Of a stretch of 64,000 nt of DNA, positions 1 to 11,313 are shown piece by piece (the stretch's first letter is position 1; every line of letters begins with the position of its first letter). The stretch is from Neofusicoccum parvum (Eukaryota; Ascomycota; Dothideomycetes; Botryosphaeriales; Botryosphaeriaceae): the NCBI GenBank assembly GCA_020912385.1, contig CP087217.1:620001-684000 (forward strand), written 5' to 3'. The notes under the pieces are model-generated. The model did not search any database and was not told the origin of the DNA. It worked only from the letters and a program-made list of their open reading frames with translations. Both the position numbers and the translations under genes were made by a program.

Positions 1-1681
1 TGCTTTTGAGTCTACGCGTTTGTTGTGTGCTGACTAGAGCTACGAGATCACTGCCCACCTTTGGAGGTTAAGACAGACCGCAAAGACGAAGCTTCGGCCG
101 GTACACGCAACGCCATCGACCGGACTCTACTGAACCAGTCAGTTTCTCCGAACGAGTCATACATATCGGCGATTCGGTGTAGCGCTAGTCAATGCTATAG
201 AGTGGGCGGAGAAGAGCGGTTTGCGGTAGTCAAGCTAATCCGTGCGCCTGCCAATATCTTCATCTGATGCTTGACTGTGATATGCGGTACGTACCCCTTG
301 ACAGTGAAAGCTCGATGGTGAGTCCACTTTTGCCCTTTGTGTAGACTCCGTCGCTTGGATAGAACATTTAGTTGTTGACAGGCTGAGACAGCAGAGGCGC
401 TCTTTTGACAATTTTCTTCTTACGGAGCGGAGTAAGGCACTCCACATCAACTATTGTACCACTGATTCCACACCATAGCCCACGTTGCCTGTCAAGCTTA
501 CGACAGCGCTTGTACTGGATACGAGATGTTGCAATCCACACTATCACTTCTTTAGGGTGGACCCGTCCGGCTCGAGTGGAAGGCAACGGCTGTAGCCGTG
601 CCGTAAACCACGCCGCATCTCTCCACTTGCCGCGTACCACGGTAACGACGATCGGGCATGTATTTTTCGGCCAGATCCGAATGAAAGAAGTTTTCCGGAT
701 ACGCAACGCGGCCAATGAAAGGCGTGATTCCCGTCGGTACTTCCGGACAAAGCCTTCGAGAAATGCCGTTGTCTTCTTCCTCGACGTTGATCTCGGCGAA
801 TCCGCCACTAGCATGACAACGTCTGGGCTGCAATCACATCTTTCGCTTCTGCTTGACATAGAGGGTGGTGTTCCGAGGCTGGACAGGGAGCTACCAGCTA
901 TTCGGGTCGAGCGGCTGTTTGAACTAGGGTTCCGGAAGGCAGGATCGGGACGGCGATGGGGAGATGAGGCATCAGGGCAAACAGCAGCAGGTTTCGTGCG
1001 CCTCCTGCTGCACCACCACCAGGTCAGCCGTCCAACACACTCGCAACCCAAGAACAGGCACGAGAGCAGACTTAACGGTATTCCGCAGGTGCCAAGCGGG
1101 CCCAAGTTAGCCCAAGACCCTGGGCGGGAGGACGCGGGAGCCCAGCGACCAAACCGCCTTGGCCGCAACGACAGCCAGTCCAACACCAGCCCACCGAGCA
1201 TGTGCCGCGATTCCCACGAGCAAGGGTAATCTGGCGCAATTGACATGGGGCCATATCCGCTGTCCGAAAAACACACCCCAGCGTCACTGGGGCTGTTTAT
1301 ACTTTTGGGGTTCTGGTTACATCCCCGCCCGTTAGCCAATGGCGTCATCCAGAATTAGCATTGCATGATAGCAACCGTTACCCAGTTATTGCCACGGCAG
1401 TACAGGCGCGACCACTGCGAGCCAAGATGCCTCGCATAACCCGATGCGACCCTGCTGATCGATCACACATTTAATCATGCAGCTTTCCCCTCTTGCCTGA
1501 ACTTCTCGCTAGAAGAGAATCGCGATGCTCCGTCCTGTCTGATCGCGCTGTCGGTGCATACAGCCTCCTTATAGCGAGGTACCTCCACAGTCGCTTCCTT
1601 CCCAGCCATCTGGCTGTCTAGATACCCGACCGAGCGAGAGAAAAGAGAAAAAAAGGACCAGCTGGTCGGCCCAACCCAGCC
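1..1681. other. Gene-free stretch upstream of permease
   Basis: I recognise no gene here. Overlapping long open frames exist on both strands (about 405-1229 plus, 368-1348 minus), but neither translation shows a known domain, a transmembrane pattern or the G/C-ending codon bias of the neighbouring genes. The last few hundred bases are presumably the promoter and 5' UTR of the permease that starts at 1682. A pyrimidine/purine-rich patch lies just before the start codon. Confidence 0.5.
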
Positions 1682-3965
1682 ATGTCGTCCATAAACCACG
1701 GATCGGATTCCAAACACATCCCCGAGCGCGTCGCCTCGCCCTCAGCAGACTCGACCGCTATCAAGACAGGCAGTCTCGAGTACATCGCCGAACAGGGTGG
1801 CAATGGATCACTCCCGACTTACCAGGAGGCGTCGGGAGCGCCGGTTGAGTCGTACTCACCGCTCGGGTACAAGGTGAAGTGGTTCACCATCATCTTTCTG
1901 AACATCGGTCAAATGATTGGTACTGGTGTCTTCTCGACCCGTGAGTCCTCCCGAATTGTTCCCAATGTTTCACAATCTTCTTTCCGTTGTCACCTTTCCT
2001 TCCGGAATCAGAGAGAGGAAACGCAAAATCCGTGAGTAGTGCTCAACGAAGAAGGGTATCTATGCATTCTGCCTAGCTCTGAAGAGCATTGAAAAATTGC
2101 CAATTTTTCCCAAATTGGAATGTTTGAAGATTTGCAGCAAGACAGAAATGCTTCTCGGTCACACTCTTCCTGCAATTTGCTCCTATTCTCTTTCCTCTTT
2201 GGCTTCGACTCAACCCAGCAACGCACTAATCCAACTCTCCAGCTGCATCGATTCTGTCCGGCACCGGCTCCGTGGGGCTGAGTTTGATGTACTGGTTCAT
2301 CGGTTTTATCATATCTTCCTGCGCGCTGGGTGTCTACCTGGAATTGGCGTCTTACTTCCCGGCTCGCTCGGGTGCAGAAGTTGTCTACTTGGAGCAGGCA
2401 TACCCGCGGCCGAAATACTTCTTCCCGGTTACTTTCGCGGTGCAGACGGTCATCCTCTCTTTCAGCAGCAGCAATGCCGTTGGTGAGTCTAGAGTATCAA
2501 ACATGGAGATCTGGAAGACACTGACCTTGAATGAACAGTGCTTGCACAGTACGTCTTCAGGATGACGGACCGTGAGGGTACGGATTGGGAGATGAAGGGA
2601 GTAGCTGTTGCTGGATACACGCTCGCTGTGATACGTGGGTGTTTCTTGCAAACCTTGGGCAATAGACATACAGCTAAACGTTAGCCGCAGTCCTTATTGC
2701 CAACAACAGACTGTCTCTTTGGCTATCCGACATCATCGGCTTCATCAAAGTCGCGACCCTGGTGTTGTACGTGCAAAGCAACCCTTCCCATACCCCGAAG
2801 AATAAATGGGCTCATATTGACCAAAACAACAGCATTAGCATCACCGGACTTGTCATCCTGGGTGGAAACACGAAAATTGCAGACCCGAAAGCCAACTTCC
2901 ACAACGCCTTCGAGGGAACAACAGGCAACGGCTACGGTCTTGCCAACGCCCTCGTTAAGATCACGTTTGCGTACTCGGGATACCAGAATGCCTTCAACGT
3001 TATGAACGAGATCAAGGATCCAGTCAAGACGATCAAGAAGTCTGCGCCTATCTCGTTGCTCATAGTTGCCATTCTGTATGTCCTATGCAATGTTGCGTAC
3101 TTTGCTGCTGGTAGGTCAAACTCAATGCCAATCATCGCCGCTGCCATTTGTCCCCTCGCAGACACTGATCAGCTTTTCTCCTCCAGTCCCCAAGGCCGAC
3201 ATCCTCGAATCCGAACAAGTCGCGGCCTCCATCTTCTTCACGGCTATATTTGGCGAAAAAGCCGCCAAAGGCCTCAACATCCTAATCGTCCTCTCGGCCT
3301 TCGGTAACCTCGTCTCCGTCCTCATCGGCCAGTCCCGCGTCATCCGCGAAGTTGGTCGGCAAGGCGTGCTCCCGTGGCCTGCCTTCTGGGCAACCACCCG
3401 CCCCTTCGGCACGCCCATCGGGCCCTACCTGCTCAAGTGGGGCATGACGGTGCTCATGATCCTGGCGCCTCCCGCCGGCGACGCCTTCAACTTTGTCGTC
3501 GACCTGCAGACGTACCCCAACGCCATATTCTACTTCCTGATGACCGCGGGCCTGTACCTGATCCGCCGCCAGCGCGCCCGCATCGGCGTCGGGCGCTCCG
3601 AGTTCCGCTGCTGGGACGTCGCCGCCGTCTTCTACCTGCTCGTCAACGTGTTCCTGCTGGTCATGCCGTGGTACCCGCCCGAGGGCGGCGCGACGGGCGG
3701 CGACGTCAGCTTCTGGTACGCGACTTACTGCGTCGTCGGCATCGGCATCATCCTCATCTGCGCGTTCTACTACTGGGTCTGGATCTACCTGCTGCCGCGC
3801 CTGGGCAGCTACGCCATGCGCCAGCGCGTCCTGCAGCTGCCCGACGGCGCCATCACCCACCAGCTGGTCAAGGTGCCGAACGCCGAGCTGGAGCAGTGGG
3901 ATGCCGAGCACGACGCGTTGGGCAACACGAGGAATGGTGATACAGTGGAGCCGCATAAGGTATGA
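1682..3965 (+). CDS. High-affinity methionine permease-like amino acid transporter (APC superfamily)
   Basis: A predicted plasma-membrane amino acid permease of the LAT/MUP1-like branch of the APC superfamily. Inferred exons are 1682-1940, 2243-2482, 2539-2634, 2691-2766, 2833-3110 and 3187-3965, giving 575 aa. The first membrane segment carries the family motif IGTGVFSTPASIL, rebuilt across intron 1. About 12 hydrophobic segments follow, with FAYSGYQNAFNVMNEIKDP and the FGNLVSVLIGQSRVIRE block near helix 8, both typical of MUP1/MUP3-like proteins. The hydrophilic N-terminus of about 60 residues fits a regulated cytosolic tail. Intron 4 (2767-2832, 66 bp) has no in-frame stop and could be misread as coding; removing it restores LVFISITGLVILGG. 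Intron 1 is unusually long (302 bp). Methionine as substrate is inferred from family resemblance only. Confidence 0.88.
1941..2242 (+). other. Unusually long first intron of the permease, with nested hairpins
   Basis: This 302-bp intron runs from GTGAGT to a CTCTCCAG acceptor, with CACTAAT as a likely branch site. It holds two overlapping inverted repeats: 2091-2099 pairs with 2101-2109 (9 bp, one-base loop), and 2100-2106 pairs with 2112-2118 (7 bp, five-base loop). They share bases and cannot form together. A second good donor, GTGAGT, lies at 2032-2037. Confidence 0.6.
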
Positions 3966-4998
3966 TTCCGCCGTGAGCGCGTGCCGGGCTGTCGGGGCTG
4001 GGTGGGTTTATGACGTTGTATTGGATTGGTTATATTTGGATCAATCGAGCGGGTGAAAGAGATGGGAGTCTTGTGGTAGAAAAAATGGCATGGATGCTCA
4101 TATGAATGCTTGACTACTTGTGCGACAATGGTCCCACAATGAGATCGGAAAGTGCTCGTGTGCTCATACTGTTCACGAATGAGAGAGCGGCGCTACATTC
4201 TTTTGTATGTAATACAAAACCCCAGATTCCTCCCCACATTCTTGTGTAATAAGAGGTCGCAGATGTCTCCCCACATTGCTCCACAAGTTTGAACCTAAGC
4301 AGGCTTGGACTGCGATTTGCTGAACCTTACTTTGGCTTGCCCACCTTACGTCGCACAATGAAATAATCGGATTCAATGTTCTAGGCTTATGGTGACACCG
4401 CAGCGCTCTGGTAACAAGCATGCATAGAGGCACGCTGTGGTTAACGGATAGGACGAGGACGAAGAAGATACAGACTCCGCACAGGACAACCCGGTCTGGC
4501 CATGGGGAAAAGAAGCAATCGTCTGGACATAAAGACAATACGTCTGCCAGTTGAGCCTATCAGGAGCAACTCGCGCCAGCTGTCCGATACAAGCTTACCT
4601 ACGGGTGCACGAAAGAGAGCGTGGCTGTCACAGTGGCTTTGACATGACACGATCCGGCCTATTGAAGGAGACAGCCCGGCAGAGCTCTCAGAAAGACACT
4701 GCACTCTACTATATCGACTTGTCGCCGGTTGCTCCGAAGAATCTTGGTTCGGAAAGGGACGGTGCTGTCGTTCTTTGGGACCAAGCGGACACCATTCCTT
4801 AGCAAATTCTTGCAAGAGGCCTGTGACTGCTAGCGCCCACCAAAGAGGCTTGGGAACCGCCTTCCTTGCGTCGCTTGTGGAAACTCGGCAGGCAAGGTCA
4901 TTAAGAAATCGCATCCGTCGTTCACAGTTCATGTGGGGGGCACTGTTGTCATGATGATCCATTAAAAAAGGTTGTCGTGATACATACCTATTCCATGC
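3966..4998. other. Intergenic, convergent 3' ends
   Basis: The stretch lies between the permease (+) and the membrane protein gene that ends at 4999 (-). Open frames such as about 4441-4962 (minus) lack domains and coding bias. I see only 3' UTR-type sequence, somewhat A/T-richer just after the permease stop. Confidence 0.5.
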
Positions 4999-6530
4999 TC
5001 ATCTCCTCCCACTGGGTCCAGCTTGAGCTCTATACCCGTTTAGACTGCCATGACCACGGTCCGGTCCGTGTGTGGTCTTGCTCTTGCCTTTGCCCTTTTT
5101 ATCCGATGACTTCTTATAGCCAAATAGAAACCTCTTGACACTCCTTGTGATGCTCGACAGGGCCTGGAAAGGGTATGCGAACAACGTCCATATAGCCTGA
5201 AGGGGAATCATGAAGAGAGTGCTCAACCAATCGAACAAAATTATCGCGATGCCCGGTTTCTTCTTCTGTCCACTTCGCGCGGCCGCTGCTGCGAGTGCCA
5301 GGGCGTCCTTAAGGCGGGACTCGAGATCCTGCAGGCGGGCTTCGGTGGACATGGTCTGTGTTGTAGCGCGCTTCTCGTAGCGGCGCACAGCGCGGTTCAG
5401 AGCGTCCAGTTGCGGCTGGAAGCTTTGGCGAACTAGGTTCATGACCTCTGCGGGCGCAGCAGCGCCCGTGGATTTCTCTTTCTCTTTAATGGTGGTGCTG
5501 GCAGATGCGACATCTGCCATGTGCGACTCCAATTCTCCAAGACGCTTGCCCAAGTCAGACACGGCAGATTGGTCGGTCTTGAAGCTTTCCGGATCACTTT
5601 GCTCGCGGACAATGCGCTGCAGGTACAGAGTGCGAGCGCGGAGCATGCGGAGCAAGTGGGAGGCTGGCCGGATTTCGGCGGCCAGCAGAAAGATTGTAAG
5701 ATTGTAGTTCGACACAAGGCCTTCGGAAGGACGTGAAAGCGAGCCGCGAATGGCATGGAGGAGGTATGCACCAAAAACGGGGCCTAGAAAGCATGCTGCC
5801 AGAGCAAACAGCTGGTCAGAGCGCAGCTCATTGACGGCGGCGACGTAGTCTGGCGAGCGTTCCGGCGCAGGCGGATCGAGAGGGAGGTCGCTGAGGTGCT
5901 CCTGTGCAGTCTTCGCATCGCCGGTGGGCGAGTCCGCGAGGGCCTCGTCGTCTTCGGAGTCTTCCTCTGGTATGGGGTCTGACAGGCTTCCCCCGGCTTC
6001 TTGTGCATAAGGCACGGGTGTCTGGGCGGCGTGGTACCATTCCCTGTCACCGTCGTCAATCGTCCGGCCGGGCAAGCTCGAGCGCAATTGGAGAGCAACA
6101 CTTACCATGGCATGCGCACACACCAGTTGAGCAGCAGGGAAGCCAGACCCAGCAGCAGGATGTCCGTCACCACGGCGCTGCCGTTCTTGAAGAATATACC
6201 GCCGACGGCGGGCAGGATGGCGAAGACCAGCGGCAGCGAGTGCCAGTGCGAGGGCTCTTCCTGGGCCAGGCTGTCCAGGTCGCGCGAGCCGGGATTGAGG
6301 ATGTTGTCGGTGGAGGAGCGCATGGAGGAGAATTCGGAGAGCACGGAGCTGCGGCGGCGCAGCTGGTGCGGCGGCGGCTGGAAGGACGACGAGGCGGAGC
6401 CGTCCCATGGTGTGGTGCTGGCGCGGCCCAGGCGCTGGCGGAGAGCTGGCGGCGGCGGACGTTGCACAGGCACGGCGCGCGGCGACGAGCTGGACTCAGG
6501 CTGGGCGAGCTGGGGCGGATCGTCGGCCAT
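4999..6530 (-). CDS. Conserved-looking fungal membrane protein with coiled coil, function unknown
   Basis: I do not recognise this gene. Inferred exons are 6530-6106 and 6043-4999 (489 aa), with a 62-bp GTAAGT...ACAG intron. Residues 1-95 are polar and rich in Pro and Ser. Two close hydrophobic segments follow (about 98-112 and 117-133), then an acidic Glu/Asp/Ser linker (about 155-185). Further hydrophobic stretches lie near 215-235 and 245-265, followed by a helical, charged, coiled-coil-like region (about 265-390). Near the C-terminus there is a hydrophobic/amphipathic segment (FDWLSTLFMIPLQAIW) and a Lys-rich tail. The layout suggests an intracellular multi-pass membrane protein. The splice is supported by the continuous reading MPW-EWYHAAQ across the junction. 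No function can be assigned. Confidence 0.75.
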
Positions 6531-7719
6531 GGGAGCGGTCGCGGGCGCGGTCGCGGTCGCGGTCGCGGTCGCGTGCGTGGGCTTTGGGCGGCGGGCGGCG
6601 GAGAGCGCAGACGGGATGCTGGAGCGCCTGGAGCAAGAGCGCAGCGGAGGGGCGGTTCTTTACTCGCGCGGCGCGCATGGCTCGGTGCGGTCTGGAGGTC
6701 CGCGGCTTTGGCTTGGGCTGGCAGGTCGCGCGTTCCTGGCTGGTCGGAGGGCAGACGCGAGGCGTCATGGCCCAGCAGCCAGTCACGCCGTCGCCAGCGC
6801 AGGTGACAGACAGTGACAGTGACAGTGCCAGACACTCCTCCAGCGCTGACAGCGCAGCGGCCCCACACCACGCCGCCGACCCGCTCCTCCGCGACCGCAC
6901 ATCGCTCCACGCCCGTCGTCCCAGCCAGCGGCCGCGCCGACTTCGCGCCCGCCGCGCTCACCGGTCGCCCACGGCCAGATGCTGCGGCCCGCGTGCCGTG
7001 GGCTGACGGCGCTATAGTGCCGCACATATGGGCTCTCCAGACTGCCCGGCTCCCGGCCTGCCTGTCGCGCTGATAGAGAATTGCAAATCGGGCCATTTGT
7101 CATGGCTGCGCAGCTGCGCTGTCAGATAGCACGCACGCCATGATTCGCAGCGTCGCCATTCGCGCTGGTCCTGGTCCTGGTCCTGGCTGCCGGCAACTGC
7201 GCTGAAACTCGCGGGTCCAGTGGTCGGGAGATGCTCTGCTCTGCTGGCCCGGTGCTGCGCAAACTCCCTGCTGCCGTGTCTCGCGGCGCAAGACACGGGT
7301 GCTGCTGCGTGCCTGTGTGCTGCTGCGTCGTGCCTATTGACACCCCGAACCGGCCATCCAGGTCTCAACCTCAATAAGCCCTCCTCGCAGCAAACCGCCT
7401 GCCAGCAAACCACGGTGCAACCCGAACGGAGATGCGTATTGACCACCACCGCTCCCTATTGACACCTGCTTCCGTCAACAGCTCTATAGACATGGCCACC
7501 ACAGACTGCCTTCGCCCGCCATGGCTCCAGCAGCTCCTCCCTCTTCCACACAATCTCTTTGTACGCCGCTCCTCGTTGCCGCTCAGGATCCAGCCTCTTT
7601 TGCTGCGTGTCTGCCTTGCCAAGTTGGCCTTGGAAAGCTGCGCCGCGTCGTCGAGCGCTTCTCTAACCCGCTGCCGCAGCTTTTGAGGGGTTTCCAGCGG
7701 GTGCCCAATCCCGTCTACA
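6531..7719. other. GC-rich divergent promoter region
   Basis: This region separates the membrane protein gene (-) from STE3 (+). It is very GC-rich and carries short tandem repeats: CGGTCG units at about 6548-6573, GACAGT units near 6806-6826 and GGTCCT units near 7167-7187. Long open frames on both strands reflect the GC content. They have no recognisable domain. Confidence 0.5.
6548..6573. repeat. Hexanucleotide microsatellite (CGGTCG)n
   Basis: Just over four consecutive copies of a CGGTCG unit lie immediately upstream of the start codon at 6530, so probably in the 5' UTR or core promoter of the minus-strand gene. Confidence 0.8.
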
Positions 7720-9150
7720 ATGGCCGACGAAGAGTACCCCCTCTACTCTGCCTCCATCTTCCTTCCCATTGCCGCTGGCCTGGTCGTTGTCCTCAACATT
7801 CCGCCGCTGGTATGGCACTTCCGCAACCGCAACCTTGGCGCCTGCAGCCTGGTCATCTGGCCGCTGGTCTTCAACCTCTTCGCCATGGTCAACGCTCTGA
7901 TCTGGCCCCGCGACAACGTTCAGGCCTGGTACAACGGACGTGGCCTCTGCGACCTTGAGGTCTACACCATGATTGCCGGCTGGACTGGCCTGCCCTCTTG
8001 CCTGCTCTGTATCATCCGCAATCTCGCCCAGGTCCTGGACACCAAAAGACAGGTCGTGACGCGCTGCCGAGCCCAGCGTGTCCGGCAATGCATCATTGAC
8101 TCGCTCATCTGCTGGGGGCCGCCAGCCCTTCAGCTGTGCCTCTTCGACCTGGTCAAGGTGAACCGCTACAGCATCTGCGGCCTCAATGGCTGCGTGCCGT
8201 CACTTGACACAACCTGGATGAGCATCCTCGTCGTGTACATATGGCCACTGCTGATCTGCATGGTTGCGGGATACTACGCAGTCCTGGTCATCGTGCGCCT
8301 GCAACGCTACCGTTCCGAGTTCTCGCGACTGATCCAAAGACACAACACAACCCGCTCCCGCTTCGTCCGGCTTTTCCTCCTATCCTCGCTGTTCATCCTC
8401 GGAGTCCTCCCGACCCAGTCGATCGTCCTATACTTCAACGCCATGCACCAACGGTCCGAGTACTCCTGGTCCCGCAACCACGACCCCGAAGCACGTGCCG
8501 CCATCTTCCTAAATCGAGCCAACGGCCAGATGCTTCCCGACCGCTGGATCGGCCTGGCCTGCGGTTTCCTCCTTTTTCTCTTCTTCGGCCTAGGCACCGA
8601 CGCCGCCGCCATGTACCGCTCCTGGGCGCACAAGCTCAATCCCGCGCGCCTTATAACTCACCACCGCAGCAGTGGCAGCAAGCCTCTCCCTTCGGCCTCC
8701 ACCACCACGACCGACGCCAGCAGCAACCCCTCTTCTCCCTCCCGCTCCATCTTCAGCCACAAAACCCGCCTCACCTCGACGACCGCGTCGTCCAGCAGCA
8801 AGGGCGGCAGCACGCCCAAGTCCTTCTCGCTGCCGATTTTCTGGCGCAAGAGCGCGGATTCGACAAGCAGCACAAATAGTACCACGCCAGTCCTCCCCAC
8901 CCACAACGGCCACCTACACACGGCGTCGACTCGCACAGGCAGCGTTGCCTCGGAGGCGCCGACGATCGACACGGCCATCTCGATGACGCCGCTCAGCTAC
9001 GCCATCCGGAAAGCCAGCGTCGGAACGTTGGCGGAGGAGGAGGCAGACGAAGCGATGTTCCTGGGCTCGCCGGTAGTAGGAGAGAAGAGCGTTGGGAGTG
9101 GTTTGGGGATTGAGCTAGGGTCTGTTGAGGTGAAGAGGACGGACAGTTAG
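7720..9150 (+). CDS. ste3: Pheromone a-factor receptor, STE3 family (7-TM GPCR)
   Basis: A 476-aa uninterrupted frame encodes a class D GPCR that senses lipopeptide a-type mating pheromone at the plasma membrane and signals through a heterotrimeric G protein to the mating MAPK cascade. Seven hydrophobic segments occupy about residues 10-300. The PPLVWHFRNRNLGA block after helix 1, the NALIWP stretch and the helix 3 region (CIIRNLAQVLDTKR) are typical of STE3. The cytosolic tail (about 305-476) is long, polar and very rich in Ser/Thr, as expected for a phosphorylated, desensitised receptor tail. No mating-type gene or pheromone-precursor gene lies nearby. The ATG follows an untranslated leader and is the first Met before helix 1. 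Confidence 0.93.
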   Translation: MADEEYPLYSASIFLPIAAGLVVVLNIPPLVWHFRNRNLGACSLVIWPLVFNLFAMVNALIWPRDNVQAWYNGRGLCDLEVYTMIAGWTGLPSCLLCIIRNLAQVLDTKRQVVTRCRAQRVRQCIIDSLICWGPPALQLCLFDLVKVNRYSICGLNGCVPSLDTTWMSILVVYIWPLLICMVAGYYAVLVIVRLQRYRSEFSRLIQRHNTTRSRFVRLFLLSSLFILGVLPTQSIVLYFNAMHQRSEYSWSRNHDPEARAAIFLNRANGQMLPDRWIGLACGFLLFLFFGLGTDAAAMYRSWAHKLNPARLITHHRSSGSKPLPSASTTTTDASSNPSSPSRSIFSHKTRLTSTTASSSSKGGSTPKSFSLPIFWRKSADSTSSTNSTTPVLPTHNGHLHTASTRTGSVASEAPTIDTAISMTPLSYAIRKASVGTLAEEEADEAMFLGSPVVGEKSVGSGLGIELGSVEVKRTDS

Positions 9151-9638
9151 GGAGGGATGGATGAATGGGATCGTGTTGGCTAAAGAAGCCTTCGCCTGCC
9201 TGGTCATGGGGGAAGACAAGAGAGCTGCGTTCTCGGATGCTCGTTGCTCGCTGAGGAGAATGTGCGGACAGGAGGATAGGGGGGCTGGGCTGTGGGAAGG
9301 TTTAAGGGGTCTTTACCATTGTGCGGCATCGTGAACTGACGGTCTTCCTCTACTTGCTGGATAATTCAATAATGGGACCCTCTTATACTCAGAGCACATG
9401 ACGAATTAGCTATCGCTAGCGGCTTCATGGGCAGCATGGACATCAAACGTTTTATATCTTAACATGCAACAATTGTGAAGTTGCTTTTGATACAAATGTG
9501 ACCACAATATTCTGCGCCTGGTAGGGACAGAAGATTATCCAAGTATCAAGCGTCTCAGTTTTCAATTATTCAATATATACGTCAAATTTCCAACCACTAC
9601 TCTCTTTTCATCGTTAAATCTGCACGCCTCTTATCCAC
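9151..9638. other. Intergenic, convergent 3' ends
   Basis: A/T-richer sequence between STE3 (+) and the FAD oxidase (-). I see only 3' UTR-like sequence and no coding signal. Confidence 0.5.
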
Positions 9639-11313
9639 TCACAGCAAGAAGCCGCCCGCACTCCTCTCGCCCCAGAAGTTGTCCGGGTCGACCCTCCCCT
9701 TGACGTCCTCGGCGAAGGTCTTGCTCTTAGGGGCAATCCTCGCCCAGTAATCCTGCCTGTGGTACCCGTCGTTCATGAACAGCGGCCTGTAGGCGGCCGG
9801 GGCCCTCCCGTCGGCCACGGCGGCGTCGATGATGTCGCCCATGCCCTCGTACACCTCGCGCGTGGCGCGGTCGACCCTGGCGTCCGTCGCGGCCAGCCCC
9901 TTGAAGTACGAGAAGTCGAACTCGAAGATGACGCGGTCGGCGCTGTCGTCCAGCGCCAGCAGGTCGCCGTCGCCGCCGAGCGACTGGTCGATGGCGAGGG
10001 CCTTGCGCGCGAAGGTGGCGGGGTACGGCTGGAAGGCCATGGACGCGACGAGCCCGGGCACGGCGGCGTAGCTCTTGGACACGTTGACCCAGTGCGCGTA
10101 GCAGTCCTCCAGCAGGCCGTAGGTCGTGTTGACGGCGGCCGGGGTCGAGGGGTCGAGCAGGGTGACGGTCTCGGTGGCGATGGTGTAGAAGGAGCCCTTC
10201 AGGACGGCCCAGTTGTTGTAGGAGAGGAGGTCGTAGTACGAGCGGGTCTTGGCGTTGTTGGTGATGGGGGACAGCGAGGTGAACATGTCGAAGACGCCGG
10301 CGGGGGGCGTCGGCCCGTCGTAGAAGAGGAACATGATCCAGATGTGCACGAGGTTGGCGCCGGTGATCTCCGAGGTCAGGATGATGCCGGCCTTCTCGTC
10401 GGGGTAGTTCTGCGTGAAGTTCTGGAGGGCGTGCAGGAGGGCGGTGGACTTGCTCGAGTCGAAGATCAGGTTGCCGCCCCAGACCTGGCCGATCGGGTGG
10501 GCTTTGAGGATGTAGGCGGTGACGACGCCGAAGTTGGCGCCGCCCGCCTTGAGGGCCTTGAAGACGTCGGCGTTGGTGCTGCTGGAGGCGGTGGTGATGG
10601 TGCCGTTGGCGAGGACGAGCTCGAACTCGACCACGTTGTTGGCGGCCCAGCCGTACTCAGCCGACAGGAAGCTGAGTCCGCCTGGGGAAGGTCAGTTTGG
10701 CGCGTCTCGGATGCTCGATGCCGTCAGCACTCACCACCGACGATGTACCCTCCCACGCCCACGTTGCCAATTCTGCCGCCCACCACCGTCACGCCCGTCC
10801 CGTCCAGCGTCTTGTGCACGTCCTCCCACCGGTTGCCGGGCCCGACCCGCACCGTCATGCTCGCCTCGTCGAACGTGACCTCGTTCAGGTCGGCCGTCGA
10901 CACGAGCGGGCCGCCGTCGATGCTCGAGAAGTTCTGGTTCGGGTTGTGGCCGCCCGACTTGACCGCGAACTTCTCGTCATTCTGGTTGAGCGCCTTGATC
11001 ACCGCCGACATCTCCTGCGCCGACGCCGGCTTGATGATGCAGGCGGGCTTGAGGGCTGCGCAGCCAGTGGACCTGGAGGTGCAGAGTCAGGGCACGGTTG
11101 GAGGAGGCTGTGGGCAGGAGGGGCTGTTCTGCTGCTGCCATTGACGACATACCAGTACTCGCTGTTCTCGCTGGTGTAGGCCAGATCCAGCGGGTGGTCG
11201 ATGGAGATGTTGGAGGTCGACTCCAGGGACTGGCACGTCAGCGAATCAGCATTCGCGACGGCCGTCAGGCACGCCGCGGCGCAGAAGGCGGCGACGGAGC
11301 GAAGAGAAGGCAT
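9639..11313 (-). CDS. Secreted FAD-linked oxidase (berberine-bridge/PCMH-type)
   Basis: Inferred exons are 11313-11153, 11072-10735 and 10681-9639 (513 aa). The N-terminus (MPSLRSVAAFCAAACLTAVA) is a good signal peptide, so the protein is probably secreted. Residues about 55-230 form a PCMH-type FAD-binding domain, including KSGGHNPNQNF with the His expected to bind FAD covalently, RVGPGNRW, and VVGGRIGNVGVGGYIVGGG across exon junction 2. Bicovalent berberine-bridge enzymes have a second, Cys attachment site in this region. No Cys is seen here, so a single covalent bond is inferred. The C-terminus has a BBE-like motif (VDPDNFWGERSAGGF). Fungal members oxidise alcohols, sugars or secondary metabolites, but the substrate cannot be inferred here. 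The ATG at 11313 is chosen because it starts the signal peptide. Confidence 0.88.

Noticed and set aside
368..1348. Long open frames on both strands in the first kilobase
   Set aside because: They overlap each other, show no domain and lack the codon bias of true genes here. No splice-supported extension was found.
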